Program-made: the position numbers and the translations under genes
Notes under the pieces: generated by a model
Seen by the model: only the letters and a program-made list of their open reading frames with translations
What the model was told of the DNA's origin: nothing
The model's database searches: none
From: Amaranthus tricolor
Lineage: Eukaryota > Streptophyta > Magnoliopsida > Caryophyllales > Amaranthaceae
Direction: 5' to 3'
Length of the DNA stretch: 64,000 nt
Assembly (NCBI RefSeq): GCF_026212465.1
Contig: NC_080049.1
Coordinates: 3,621,362 to 3,685,361, forward strand
Shown here: positions 41,573 through 55,006 of the stretch, one piece after another
How the letters are laid out: each line of letters begins with the position of its first letter
Position numbering within the stretch: position 1 is the first letter of the stretch

Positions 41573-43020
41573 TGGCAAAAACGCTTAAAAAACCCTTAAA
41601 ATCGCAACTTAACACGTAATTTCTAGCATATGACTATGATTTTCATTTTTAACCTCTTCAACACAATAATATATACCAAATAGTGTTGTGTTCCGAGTTT
41701 CGTGCTTGACAAACCATGTTTGAGCTACTTTATGCGCAAAAGTGGTAAAAACACTTAAAAACTCTTAAAATCGCAACTTAACACGTAATTTCTAGCATAT
41801 GACTAAGATTATATATTCTAACCACTTCAACACAATAATATAAATCAAATAGTGTTGTGTGCATAGTTTTGTGCAAAACAAACCAAGTTTGAGCTACTTT
41901 ATGCTCAAAAGTGGCAAAGACACTTAAAACCACTTAAAATCGCAACTTAACACGTAATTTCTAGCATATGACTATGATTTTAAATTCTAACCACTTCAAC
42001 ACAATAATGTATACCAAATAGTGTTGTGTGCCAAGTTTGGTGCAAAATAAACTAAGTTTGAGCTACTTTATGTGCAAAAGTGGCAAAAACGGTTAAAAAC
42101 CCTGAAAATCGCAACTTAACACGTAATTTCTAGCATATGACTATGATTTTCATTTCTAAAAAGTTCCACTCAATAATATATCCCAAACAGTGTTTTGTGC
42201 CTAGTATGGTGCAAAACAAACCATGTTTGAGCTACTTTATGCAAAAAAGTGGCAAAAACGCTTTAAAACCCATAAAATTGCAACTTAACACGTAATTTCT
42301 AGCATTTGACTATGATTTTCAATTCTAAACCACTTCAACACAATAATATATACCAAATAGTGTTGTGTGCCATGTTGTGTGCAAAACAAACGAAGTTTGA
42401 GCTACTTTGTGCACAAAAGTGGCAAAAACGCTTAAAAACCCTTAAAATCGCAACTTAACACGTAATTTCTAGCATATGACTATGATTTTCATTTTTAACC
42501 TCTTCAACACAATAATATATACCAAATAGTGTTGTGTTCCGAGTTTCGTGCTTGACAAACCATGTTTGAGCTACTTTATGCGCAAAAGTGGTAAAAACAC
42601 TTAAAAACTCTTAAAATCGCAACTTAACACGTAATTTCTAGCATATGACTAAGATTATATATTCTAACCACTTCAACACAATAATATAAATCAAATAGTG
42701 TTGTGTGCATAGTTTTGTGCAAAACAAACGAAGTTTGAGCTACTTTATGCGCAATAGTGGAAAAAACGCTTACAAACCCTTAAAAGCTCAACTTAATACG
42801 TAATTTCTAACATATGACTATGATTTTAAATTCTAACCACTTCAACACAATAATATATATCAAATAGTGTTGTGTGCCAAGTTGCGTGCAAAACAAAGCA
42901 AGTTTGAGCTAGTTTATGCGCAAAAGTGGCAAAAATGATTGAAAACCCTTAAAATCCCAACTTATCACATAGTTTCTACCATATGACTATGATTTTCATT
43001 TTTAAACCTCTTCAACACAA
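41573..43020 (+). repeat. Satellite tract shared with contig 1 and block B edge
   Basis: About 8.5 monomers. 41740-43020 (and on to 43593) matches contig 1 from about 1860 to 3708; the rare ATGCTCAAAAGTGG is at 41901 and 2021. 42600-43020 matches the reverse complement of 40950-41330 in block B (TTAATACGTAATTTC at 42794; CTTATCACATAGTTTC at 42961). About 850 bp from the start, the monomer set TTCCGAGTTTCGTGCTTGAC recurs (41690 and 42538), a 5-monomer spacing. Confidence 0.8.
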
Positions 43021-46000
43021 TAATATATACCAAATAGTGTTGTGTACCAAGTTTGGTGCAAAACAAACCAAGTTTGAGTTACTTTATGCGCAAAAGTGGC
43101 GAAAACACTTAAAAACTCTTAAAATCGCAACTTAACACGTAATTTCTAACATATGACTATCATTTTCAATTCTAAACACTTCAACACAATAATATATACC
43201 AAATAGTGTTTTGTGCCAAGTTTGGTGCAAAACAAACCAAATTTGAGCTACTTTATGCGCAAAAGTGGCAAAAACGCTTAAAAACCCTTAAAAATCGCAA
43301 CTTAACACGTAATTTCTAGCATATGACGATTATTTTCAATTCTAAAAACTTCCACTCAATAATATATCCCAAACAGTGTTTTGTGCCTAGTATGGTGCAA
43401 AACAAACCATGTTTGAGCTACTTTATGCGCAAAAGTGGCAAAAACCGCCTTTAAAACCCTTAAAATCGCAACTTAACCCGTAATTTCTAGCATATGACTA
43501 TGATTTTCATTTTTAAGCTCTTCTACATAATAATATATACCAAATAGTTTTGTGTTCCGAGATTCGTGCATGACAAACAAAGTTTGAGCTACTTTATGCG
43601 CAAAAGTGGCAAAAACACTTAAAAACTCTTAAAATCGCAACTTGACACGTAATTTCTAGCATATGAATAAGATTATATATTCTAACCACTTCAACACAAT
43701 AATAAAAATCAAATAGTGTTGTGTGCATAGTTTTGTGCAAAACAAAACAAGTTTGAGCTACATTATGCGCTTATTAGTGGAAAAAACGCTTAAAAAACCG
43801 TTAAAAGCTCAACTTAACACGTAATTTCTAACATATGACTATGATTTTAAATTCTAACCACTTCAACACAATAATATATATCAAATAGTGTTGTGTGCCA
43901 AGTTGCGTGCAAAACAAAGCAAGTTTGAGTATGCCTAAAAGTAGCAAAAATGTTTCAAAACCCTTAAAATCGCAACTTAACACGTAGTTTCTACCATATG
44001 ACTATGATTTTCATTTTTCACCTCTTCAACATAATAATATATACCAAATAGTGTTGAGTGCCAATTTTCGTGCAAAACAAACCAAGTTTGAGCTACTTTA
44101 TGCGCAAAAGTGGCGAAAACACTTAAAAACTCTTAAAATCGCAACTTAACACGTAATTTCTAGCATATGACTAAGATTATATATTCTAACCACTTCAACA
44201 CAATAATATAAATCAAATAGTGTTGTGTGCATAGTTTTGTGCAAAACAAACCAAGTTTGAGCTACTTTATGCGCAAAAGTGGCAAAGACACTTAAAACCA
44301 CTTAAAATTGCAACTTAACACGTAATTTCTAGCATATGAGTATGATTTTAAATTCTAACCACTTCAACACAATAATATATACCAAATAGTGTTGTGTGCC
44401 AAGTTTGGTGCAAAATAAACCAAGTTTGAGCTACTTTATGTGCAAAAGTGGCAAAAACGGTTAAAAACCTTGAAAATCGCAACTTAACACGTAATTTCTA
44501 GCATATGACTATGATTTTCATTTCTAAAAAGTTCCACTCAATAATATATCCCAAACAGTGTTTTGTGCCTAGTATGGTGCAAAACAAACCATGTTTGAGC
44601 TACTTTATGCAAAAAAGTGGCAAAAACGCTTTAAAACCCATAAAATTGCAACTTAACACGTAATTTCTAGCATATGACTATGATTTTCAATTCTAACCAC
44701 TTCAACACAATAATATATACCAAATAGTGTTGTGTGCCATGTTGCGTGCAAAAACAAACGAAGTTTGAGCTACTTTATGCACAAAAGTGGCAAAAAACGC
44801 TTAAAAAACCCTTAAAATCGCAACTTAACACGTAATTTCTAGCATATGACTATGATTTTCATTTTTAACCTCTTCAACACAATAATATATACCAAATAGT
44901 GTTGTGTTCCGAGTTTCGTGCTTGACAAACCATGTTTGAGCTACTTTATGCGCAAAAAGTGGTAAAAACACTTAAAAACTCTTAAAATCGCAACTTAACA
45001 CGTAATTTCTAGCATATGACTAAGATTATATATTCTAACCACTTCAACACAATAATATAAATCAAATAGTGTTGTGTGCATAGTTTTGTGCAAAACAAAC
45101 GAAGTTTGAGCTACTTTATGCGCAATAGTGGAAAAAAACGCTTACAAACCCTTAAAAGCTCAACTTAACACGTAATTTCTAACATATGACTATGATTTTA
45201 AATTCTAACCACTTCAACACAATAGTATATATCAAATAGTGTTGTGTGCCAAGTTGCGTGCAAAACAAAGCAAGTTTGAGCTAGTATATGCGCAAAAGTG
45301 GAAAAAATGTTTGAAAACGCTTAAAATCCCAACTTATCACATAGTTTCTACCATATGACTATGATTTTCATTTTTAACCACTTCAACACAATAATATATA
45401 CCAAATAGTGTTGTGTGCCTAGTGTTGTGCAAAACAAACCGAGTTTAAGCTACTTTATGCGCAAAAGTGGCAAAGACACATAAAACCACTTAAAATCGCA
45501 ACTTAACACGTAATTTCTAGCATATGACTATGATTTTAAATTCTAACCACTTCAAGACAATAATATATACCAAATAGTGTTGTGTGCCAAGTTTCGTGCA
45601 AAACAAACCAAGTTTGAGCTACTTTATGCGCAAAAGTGGCAAAAACGCTTAAAAACCCTTAAAATCGCAACATAACACGTAATTTCTAGAATATGACGGT
45701 TATTTTCAATTCTAAAAACTTCCACTCAATAATATATCCCAAACAGTGTTTTGTGCCTAGTATGGTGCAAAACAAACCATGTTTGAGCTACTTTATGCAC
45801 AAAAGTGGCAAAAACGCTTTAAAACCCCTTAAAATCGCAAGTTAACACGTAATTTTTAATATATGACTATGATTTTAAATTCTAACCACTTTAACACAAT
45901 AATAAATACCAAATAATGTTGTGTGCCAAGTTGCGTGCAAAACAAACGAAGTTTAAGCTACTTTATGCACAAAAGTGGCAAAAACACTTAAAAATTCTTA

Positions 46001-47729
46001 AAATCGCAACTTAACACGTAATTTCTAGCATATGACTAAGATTATATATTCTAACCACTTCAACACAGTAATATAAATCAAATAGTGTTGTGTGCATAGT
46101 TTTGTGCAATACAAACCAAGTTTGAGCTACTTTATGCGCTATAGTGGAAAAAACGCTTAAAAACCCTTAAAAGCTCAACTTAACACGTAATTTCTAACAT
46201 ATGACTATGATTTTAAATTCTAACCACTTCAACACAATAATATATATCAAATAGTGTTTTGTGCCAAGTTGCGTGCAAAACAAAGAAAGTTTGAGCTAGT
46301 TTATGCGTAAAAGTGGCAAAAATGTTTGAAAACCCTTAAAATCGCAACTTAACACGTAGTTTCTACCATATGACTATGATTTTCATTTTTCACCTCTTCA
46401 ACACAATAATATATACCAAATAGTGTTGTGTGCCAATTCTCGTGCAAAACAAACCAAGTTTGAGCTACTTTATGCGCAAAAGTGGCGAAAACACTTAAAA
46501 ACTCTTAAAATCGCAACTTAAAAAATAATTTCTAGCATATGACTAAGATTATATATTCTAACCACTTCAACACAGTAATATAAATCAAATAGTGTTGTGT
46601 GCATAGTTTTGTGCAAAACAAACGAAGTTTGAGCTACTTTATGCGCAATAGTGGAAAAAACGCTTACAAACCCTTAAAAGCTCAACTTAACACGTAATTT
46701 CGAACATATGAATATGATTTTAAATTCTAACCACTTCAACACAATAATATATATCAAATAGTGTTGTGTGCCAAGTTGCGTGCAAAACAAAGCAAGTTTG
46801 AGCTAGTATATGCGCAAAAGTGGAAAAAATGTTTGAAAACGCTTAAAATCCCAACTTATCACATAGTTTCTACCATATGACTATGATTTTCATTTTTAAC
46901 CAGTTCAACACAATAATATATACCAAATAGTGTTGTGTACCAAGTTTGGTGCAAAACAAACCAAGTTTAAGCTACTTTATGCGCAAAAGTGGCGAAAACA
47001 CTTAAAAACTCTTAAAATCGCAACTTAACACGTAATTCTAACATATGACTATCATTTTCAATTCTAACCACTTCAACACAATAATATATACCAAATAGTG
47101 TTTTGTGCCAAGTTTGGTGCAAAACAAACCAAGTTTGAGCTACTTTATTGCGCAAAAGTGGCAAAAACGCTTAAAAACCCTTAAATTCGGAACTTAACAC
47201 GTAATTTCTAGCATATGACGATTATTTTCAATTCTAAAAACTTCCACTCAATAATATATCCTAAACAGTGTTTTGTTCCTAGTATGGTGCAAAACAAACC
47301 ATGTTTGAGCTACTTTATGCGCAAAAGTGGCAAAAACGCTTTAAAACCCTTAAAGTCGCAAGTTAACACGTAATTTCTAACATATGACTATGATTTTCAA
47401 TTCTAACCACTTCAACACAATAATATATACCAAATAGTGTTGTGTGCCAAGTTGCGTGCAAAACAAACGAAGTTTGAGCTACTTTATGCACAAAAGTGGC
47501 AAAAACGCTTAAAAACCCTTAAAATCGCAACTTAACCCGTAATTTCTAGCATATGACTATGATTTTCATTTTTAAGCTCTTCCACATAATAATATATACC
47601 AAATAGTTTTGTGTTCCGAGATTCGTGCATGACAAAAAAAGTTTGAGCTACTTTATGCGCAAAAGTGGCAAAAACACTGAAAAACTCTTAAAGTCGCAAC
47701 TTAACACGTAATTTCTAGCATATGACTAA

Positions 47730-50700
47730 GATTATATATTCTAACCACTTCAACACAATAATATAAATCAAATAGTGTTGTGTGCATAGTTTTGTGCAAA
47801 ACAAAACAAGTTTGACCTACATTATGCGCTATAGTGGAAAAAACGCTTAAAAACCCTTAAAAGCTCAAATTAACACGTAATTTCTAACATATGACTATGA
47901 TTTTAAATTCTAACCACTTCAACACAATAATATATATCAAATAGTGTTGTGTGCCAAGTTGCGTGCAAAACAAAGCAAGTTTGAGTATGCCTAAAAAGTA
48001 GCAAAAATGTTTGAAAACCCTTAAAATCGCAACTTAACACGTAGTTTCTACCATATGACTATGATTTTCATTTTTAATCTCTTCAACACAATAATATATA
48101 CCAAATAGTGTTGTGTGCCGAGTTTAGTGCAAAACAAACCAAGTTTGAGCTACTTTATGCGCAAAAGTGGCGAAAACACTTAAAAACTCTTAAAATCGCA
48201 ACTTAACACGTAATTTCTAGCATATGACTATCATTTTCAATTCTAACCACTTAAACACAATAATATATACCAAATAGTGTTGTGTGCCTAGTGTTGTGCA
48301 AAACAAACCGAGTTTAAGCTACTTTATGCGCAAAAGTGGCAAAGACACTTAAAACCACTTAAAATCGCAACTTAACACGTAATTTCTAGCATATGACTAT
48401 GATTTTAAATTCTAACCACTTCAACACAATAATATATACCATATAGTGTTGTGTGCCAAGTTTGGTGCAAAACAAACCAAGTTTGAGCTACTTTATGCGC
48501 AAAAGTGGCAAAAACGCTTAAAAACCTTTAAAATCGCAACTTAACACGTAATTTCTAGAATATGACGGTTATTTTCAATTCTAAAAACTTCCACTCAATA
48601 ATATATCCTAAACAGTGTTTTGTGCCTAGTATGGTGCAAAACAAACCATGTTTGAGCTACTTTATGCGCAAAAGTGGCAAAAACGCTTTAAAACCCATAA
48701 AATCGCAACTTAACACGTAATTTCTAGCATATGACTATGATTTTAAATTCTAACTATTTCAACACAATAATATATACCAAATAATGTTGTGTGCCAAGTT
48801 TGGTGCAAAATAAACCAAGTTTGAGCTACTTTATTTGCAAAAGTGGCAAAAACGCTTAAAAACCCTGAAAATCGCAACTTAACACGTAATTTCTAGTATA
48901 TGACTATGATTTTCATTTCTAAAAAGTTCCACTCAATAATATATCCCAAACAGTGTTTTGTGCCTAGTATGGTGCAAAACAAACCATGTTTGAGCTACTT
49001 TATGCGCAAAAGTGGCAAAAACGCTTTAAAACCCATAAAATTGCAACTTAACAAGTAATTTCTAGCATATGACTGATTTTCAATTCTAACCACTTCAACA
49101 CAATAATATATACCAAATAGTGTTGTGTGCCATGTTGCATGCAAAACAAACGAAGTTTGAGCTACTTTATGCACAAAAGTGGCAAAAACGCTTAAAAACC
49201 CTTAAAATCGCAACTTAACACGTAATTTCTAGCATATGACTATGATTTTCATTTTTAACCTCTTCAACACAATAATATATACCAAATAGTGTTGTGTTCC
49301 GAGTTTCGTGCTTGACAAACCAAGTTTGAGCTACTTTATACGCAAAAGTGGTAAAAACACTTAAAAACTCTTAAAATCGCAACTTAACACGTAATTTCTA
49401 GCATATGAATAAGTTTATATATTCTAACCACTTCAACACAATAATATAAATCAAATAGTGTTGTGTGCATAGTTTTGTGCAAAACAAAACAAGTTTGACC
49501 TACATTATGCGCTATAGTGGAAAAAACGCTTAAAAACCCTTAAAAGCTCAAATTAACACGTAATTTCTAACATATGACTATGATTTTAAATTCTAACCAC
49601 TTCAACACAATAATATATATCAAATAGTGTTGTGTGCCAAGTTGCGTGCAAAACAAAGCAAGTTTGAGTATGCCTAAAAGTAGCAAAAATGTTTGAAAAC
49701 CCTTAAAATCGCAACTTAACACGTAGTTTCTACCATATGACTATGATTTTCATTTTTAATCTCTTCAACACAATAATATATACCAAATAGTGTTGTGTGC
49801 CGAGTTTAGTGAAAAACAAACCAAGTTTGAGCTACTTTATGCGCAAAAGTGGCGAAAACACTTAAAAACTCTTAAAATCGCAACTTAACACGTAATTTCT
49901 AGCATATGACTATCATTTTCAATTCTAACCACTTAAACACAATAATATATACCAAATAGTGTTGTGTGCCTAGTGTTGTGCAAAACAAACCGAGTTTAAG
50001 CTACTTTATGCGCAAAAGTGGCAAAGACACTTAAAACCACTTAAAATCGCAACTTAACACGTAATTTCTAGCATATGACTATGATTTTAAATTCTAACCA
50101 CTTCAACACAATAATATATACCAAATAGTGTTGTGTGCCAAGTTTGGTGCAAAACAAACCAAGTTTGAGCTACTTTATGCGCAAAAGTGGCAAAAACGCT
50201 TAAAAAACCTTTAAAATCGCAACTTAACACGTAATTTCTAGAATATGACGGTTATTTTCAATTCTAAAAACTTCCACTCAATAATATATCCCAAACAGTG
50301 TTTTGTGCCTAGTATGGTGCAAAACAAACCATGTTTGAGCTACTTTATGCGCAAAAGTGGCAAAAACGCTTTAAAACCCATAAAATCGCAACTTAACACG
50401 TAATTTCTAGCATATGACTATGATTTTAAATTCTAACTATTTCAACACAATAATATATACCAAATAATGTTGTGTGCCAAGTTTGGTGCAAAATAAACCA
50501 AGTTTGAGCTACTTTATTTGCAAAAGTGGCAAAAACGCTTAAAAACCCTGAAAATCGCAACTTAACACGTAATTTCTAGTATATGACTATGATTTTCATT
50601 TCTAAAAAGTTCCACTCAATAATATATCCCAAACAGTGTTTTGTGCCTAGTATGGTGCAAAACAAACCATGTTTGAGCTACTTTATGCGCAAAAGTGGCA

Positions 50701-53700
50701 AAAACGCTTTAAAAACCCATAAAATTGCAACTTAACAAGTAATTTCTAGCATATGACTGATTTTCAATTCTAACCACTTCAACACAATAATATATACCAA
50801 ATAGTGTTGTGTGCCATGTTGCATGCAAAACAAACGAAGTTTGAGCTACTTTATGCACAAAAGTGGCAAAAACGCTTAAAAAACCCTTAAAATCGCAACT
50901 TAACACGTAATTTCTAGCATATGACTATGATTTTCATTTTTAACCTCTTCAACACAATAACATATACCAAATAGTGTTGTGTTCCGAGTTTCGTGCTTGA
51001 CAAACCAAGTTTGAGCTACTTTATGCGCAAAAGTGGTAAAAACACTTAAAAACTCTTAAAATCGCAACTTAACACGTAATTTCTAGCATATGACTAAGTT
51101 TATATATTCTAACCACTTCAACACAATAATATAAATCAAATAGTGTTGTGTGCATAGTTTTGTGCAAAACAAAACAAGTTTGACCTACATTATGCGCTAT
51201 AGTGGAAAAAACGCTTAAAAACCCTTAAAAGCTCAAATTAACACGTAATTTCTAACATATGACTATGATTTTAAATTCTAACCACTTCAACACAATAATA
51301 TATATCAAATAGTGTTGTGTGCCAAGTTGCGTGCAAAACAAAGCAAGTTTGAGTATGCCTAAAAGTAGCAAAAATGTTTGAAAACCCTTAAAATCGCAAC
51401 TTAACACGTAGTTTCTACCATATGACTATGATTTTCATTTTTAATCTCTTCAACACAATAATATATACCAAATAGTGTTGTGTGCCGAGTTTAGTGCAAA
51501 ACAAACCAAGTTTGAGCTACTTTATGCGCAAAAGTGGCGAAAACACTTAAAAACTCTTAAAATCGCAACTTAACACGTAATTTCTAGCATATGACTATCA
51601 TTTTCAATTCTAACCACTTAAACACAATAATATATACCAAATAGTGTTGTGTGCCTAGTGTTGTGCAAAACAAACCGAGTTTAAGCTACTTTATGCGCAA
51701 AAGTGGCAAAGACACTTAAAACCACATAAAATCGCAACTTAACACGTAATTTCTAGCATATGACTATGATTTTAAATTCTAACCACTTCAACACAATAAT
51801 ATATACCAAATAGTGTTGTGTGCCAAGTTTGGTGCAAAACAAACCAAGTTTGAGCTACTTTATGCGCAAAAGTGGCAAAAACGCTTAAAAAACCTTTAAA
51901 ATCGCAACTTAACCCGTAATTTCTAGAATATGACGGTTATTTTCAATTCTAAAAACTTCCACTCAATAATATATCCCAAACAGTGTTTTGTGCCTAGTAT
52001 GGTGCAAAACAAACCATGTTTGAGCTACTTTATGCGCAAAAGTGGCAAAAACGCTTTAAAACCCATAAAATCGCAACTTAACACGTAATTTCTAGCATAT
52101 GACTATGATTTTAAATTCTAACTATTTCAACACAATAATATATACCAAATAATGTTGTGTGCCAAGTTTGGTGCAAAATAAACCAAGTTTGAGCTACTTT
52201 ATTTGCAAAAGTGGCAAAAACGCTTAAAAACCCTGAAAATCGCAACTTAACACGTAATTTCTAGTATATGACTATGATTTTCATTTCTAAAAAGTTCCAC
52301 TCAATAATATATCCCAAACAGTGTTTTGTGCCTAGTATGGTGCAAAACAAACCATGTTTGAGCTACTTTATGCGCAAAAGTGGCAAAAACGCTTTAAAAC
52401 CCATAAAAATTGCAACTTAACAAGTAATTTCTAGCATATGACTGATTTTCAATTCTAACCACTTCAACACAATAATATATACCAAATAGTGTTGTGTGCC
52501 ATGTTGCATGCAAAACAAACGAAGTTTGAGCTACTTTATGCACAAAAGTGGCAAAAACGCTTAAAAACCCTTAAAATCGCAACTTAACACGTAATTTCTA
52601 GCATATGACTATGATTTTCATTTTTAACCTCTTCAACACAATAACATATACCAAATAGTGTTGTGTTCCGAGTTTCGTGCTTGACAAACCAAGTTTGAGC
52701 TACTTTATGCGCAAAAGTGGTAAAAACACTTAAAAACTCTTAAAATCGCAACTTAACACGTAATTTCTAGCATATGACTAAGTTTATATATTCTAACCAC
52801 TTCAACACAATAATATAAATCAAATAGTGTTGTGTGCATAGTTTTGTGCAAAACAAAACAAGTTTGACCTACATTATGCGCTATAGTGGAAAAAACGCTT
52901 AAAAACCCTTAAAAGCTCAAATTAACACGTAATTTCTAACATATGACTATGATTTTAAATTCTAACCACTTCAACACAATAATATATATCAAATAGTGTT
53001 GTGTGCCAAGTTGCGTGCAAAACAAAGCAAGTTTGAGTATGCCTAAAAGTAGCAAAAATGTTTGAAAACCCTTAAAATCGCAACTTAACACGTAGTTTCT
53101 ACCATATGACTATGATTTTCATTTTTAATCTCTTCAACACAATAATATATACCAAATAGTGTTGTGTGCCGAGTTTAGTGCAAAACAAACCAAGTTTGAG
53201 CTACTTTATGCGCAAAAGTGGCGAAAACACCTAAAAACTCTTAAAATCGCAACTTAACACGTAATTTCTAGCATATGACTATCATTTTCAATTCTAACCA
53301 CTTAAACACAATAATATATACCAAATAGTGTTGTGTGCCTAGTGTTGTGCAAAACAAACCGAGTTTAAGCTACTTTATGCGCAAAAGTGGCAAAGACACT
53401 TAAAACCACTTAAAATCGCAACTTAACACGTAATTTCTAGCATATGACTATGATTTTAAATTCTAACCACTTCAACACAATAATATATACCAAATAGTGT
53501 TGTGTGCCAAGTTTGGTGCAAAACAAACCAAGTTTGAGCTACTTTATGCGCAAAAGTGGCAAAAACGCTTAAAAACCTTTAAAATCGCAACTTAACACGT
53601 AATTTCTAGAATATGACGGTTATTTTCAATTCTAAAAACTTCCACTCAATAATATATCCCAAACAGTGTTTTGTGCCTAGTATGGTGCAAAACAAACCAT

Positions 53701-55006
53701 GTTTGAGCTACTTTATGCGCAAAAGTGGCAAAAACGCTTTAAAACCCATAAAATCGCAACTTAACACGTAATTTCTAGCATATGACTATGATTTTAAATT
53801 CTAACTATTTCAACACAATAATATATACCAAATAATGTTGTGTGCCAAGTTTGGTGCAAAATAAACCAAGTTTGAGCTACTTTATTTGCAAAAGTGGCAA
53901 AAACGCTTAAAAACCCTGAAAATCGCAACTTAACACGTAATTTCTAGTATATGACTATGATTTTCATTTCTAAAAAGTTCCACTCAATAATATATCCCAA
54001 ACAGTGTTTTGTGCCTAGTATGGTGCAAAACAAACCATGTTTGAGCTACTTTATGCGCAAAAGTGGCAAAAACGCTTTAAAACCCATAAAATTGCAACTT
54101 AACAAGTAATTTCTAGCATATGACTAATTTTCAATTCTAACCACTTCAACACAATAATATATACCAAATAGTGTTGTGTGCCATGTTGCATGCAAAACAA
54201 ACGAAGTTTGAGCTACTTTATGCACAAAAGTGGCAAAAACGCTTAAAAACCCTTAAAATCGCAACTTAACACGTAATTTCTAGCATATGACTATGATTTT
54301 CATTTTTAACCTCTTCAACACAATAATATATACCAAATAGTGTTGTGTTCCGAGTTTCGTGCTTGACAAACCAAGTTTGAGCTACTTTATGCGCAAAAGT
54401 GGTAAAAACACTTAAAAACTCTTAAAATCGCAACTTAACACGTAATTTCTAGCATATGACTAAGTTTATATATTCTAACCACTTCAACACAATAATATAA
54501 ATCAAATAGTGTTGTGTGCATAGTTTTGTGCAAAACAAAACAAGTTTGACCTACATTATGCGCTATAGTGGAAAAAACGCTTAAAAACCCTTAAAAGCTC
54601 AAATTAACACGTAATTTCTAACATATGGCTATGATTTTAAATTCTAACCACTTCAACACAATAATATATATCAAATAGTGTTGTGTGCCAAGTTGCGTGC
54701 AAAACAAAGCAAGTTTGAGTATGCCTAAAAGTAGCAAAAATGTTTGAAAACCCTTAAAATCGCAACTTAACACGTAGTTTCTACCATATGACTATGATTT
54801 TCATTTTTAATCTCTTCAACACAATAATATATACCAAATAGTGTTGTGTGCCGAGTTTAGTGCAAAACAAACCAAGTTTGAGCTACTTTATGCGCAAAAG
54901 TGGCGAAAACACCTAAAAACTCTTAAAATCGCAACTTAACACGTAATTTCTAGCATATGACTATCATTTTCAATTCTAACCACTTAAACACAATAATATA
55001 TACCAC
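47730..55006 (+). repeat. 10-monomer HOR array C, 4 complete units of about 1,684 bp
   Basis: The marker TTTGACCTACATTATGCGC occurs at 47811, 49494, 51179, 52863 and 54545, giving periods of 1683, 1685, 1684 and 1682 bp. In forward order from each marker the ten monomers can be told apart: CTATAGTGG; the 6-bp-shortened GAGTATGCC; CTATCATTTTCAATTC; AAAGACACTTAAAACC; GAATATGACGG; CTAACTATTTC; AAAAAGTTCCACTC; ATGACTGATTTTC with a 4-bp loss; TTCCGAGTTTCGTGCTTGAC; AAGTTTATATATTC. This is the reverse complement of arrays A and B, in the same monomer order. Confidence 0.94.

Noticed and set aside
41385..41619. ORFs crossing the second gap
   Set aside because: Same reason: the middle is 100 N, the ends are satellite.
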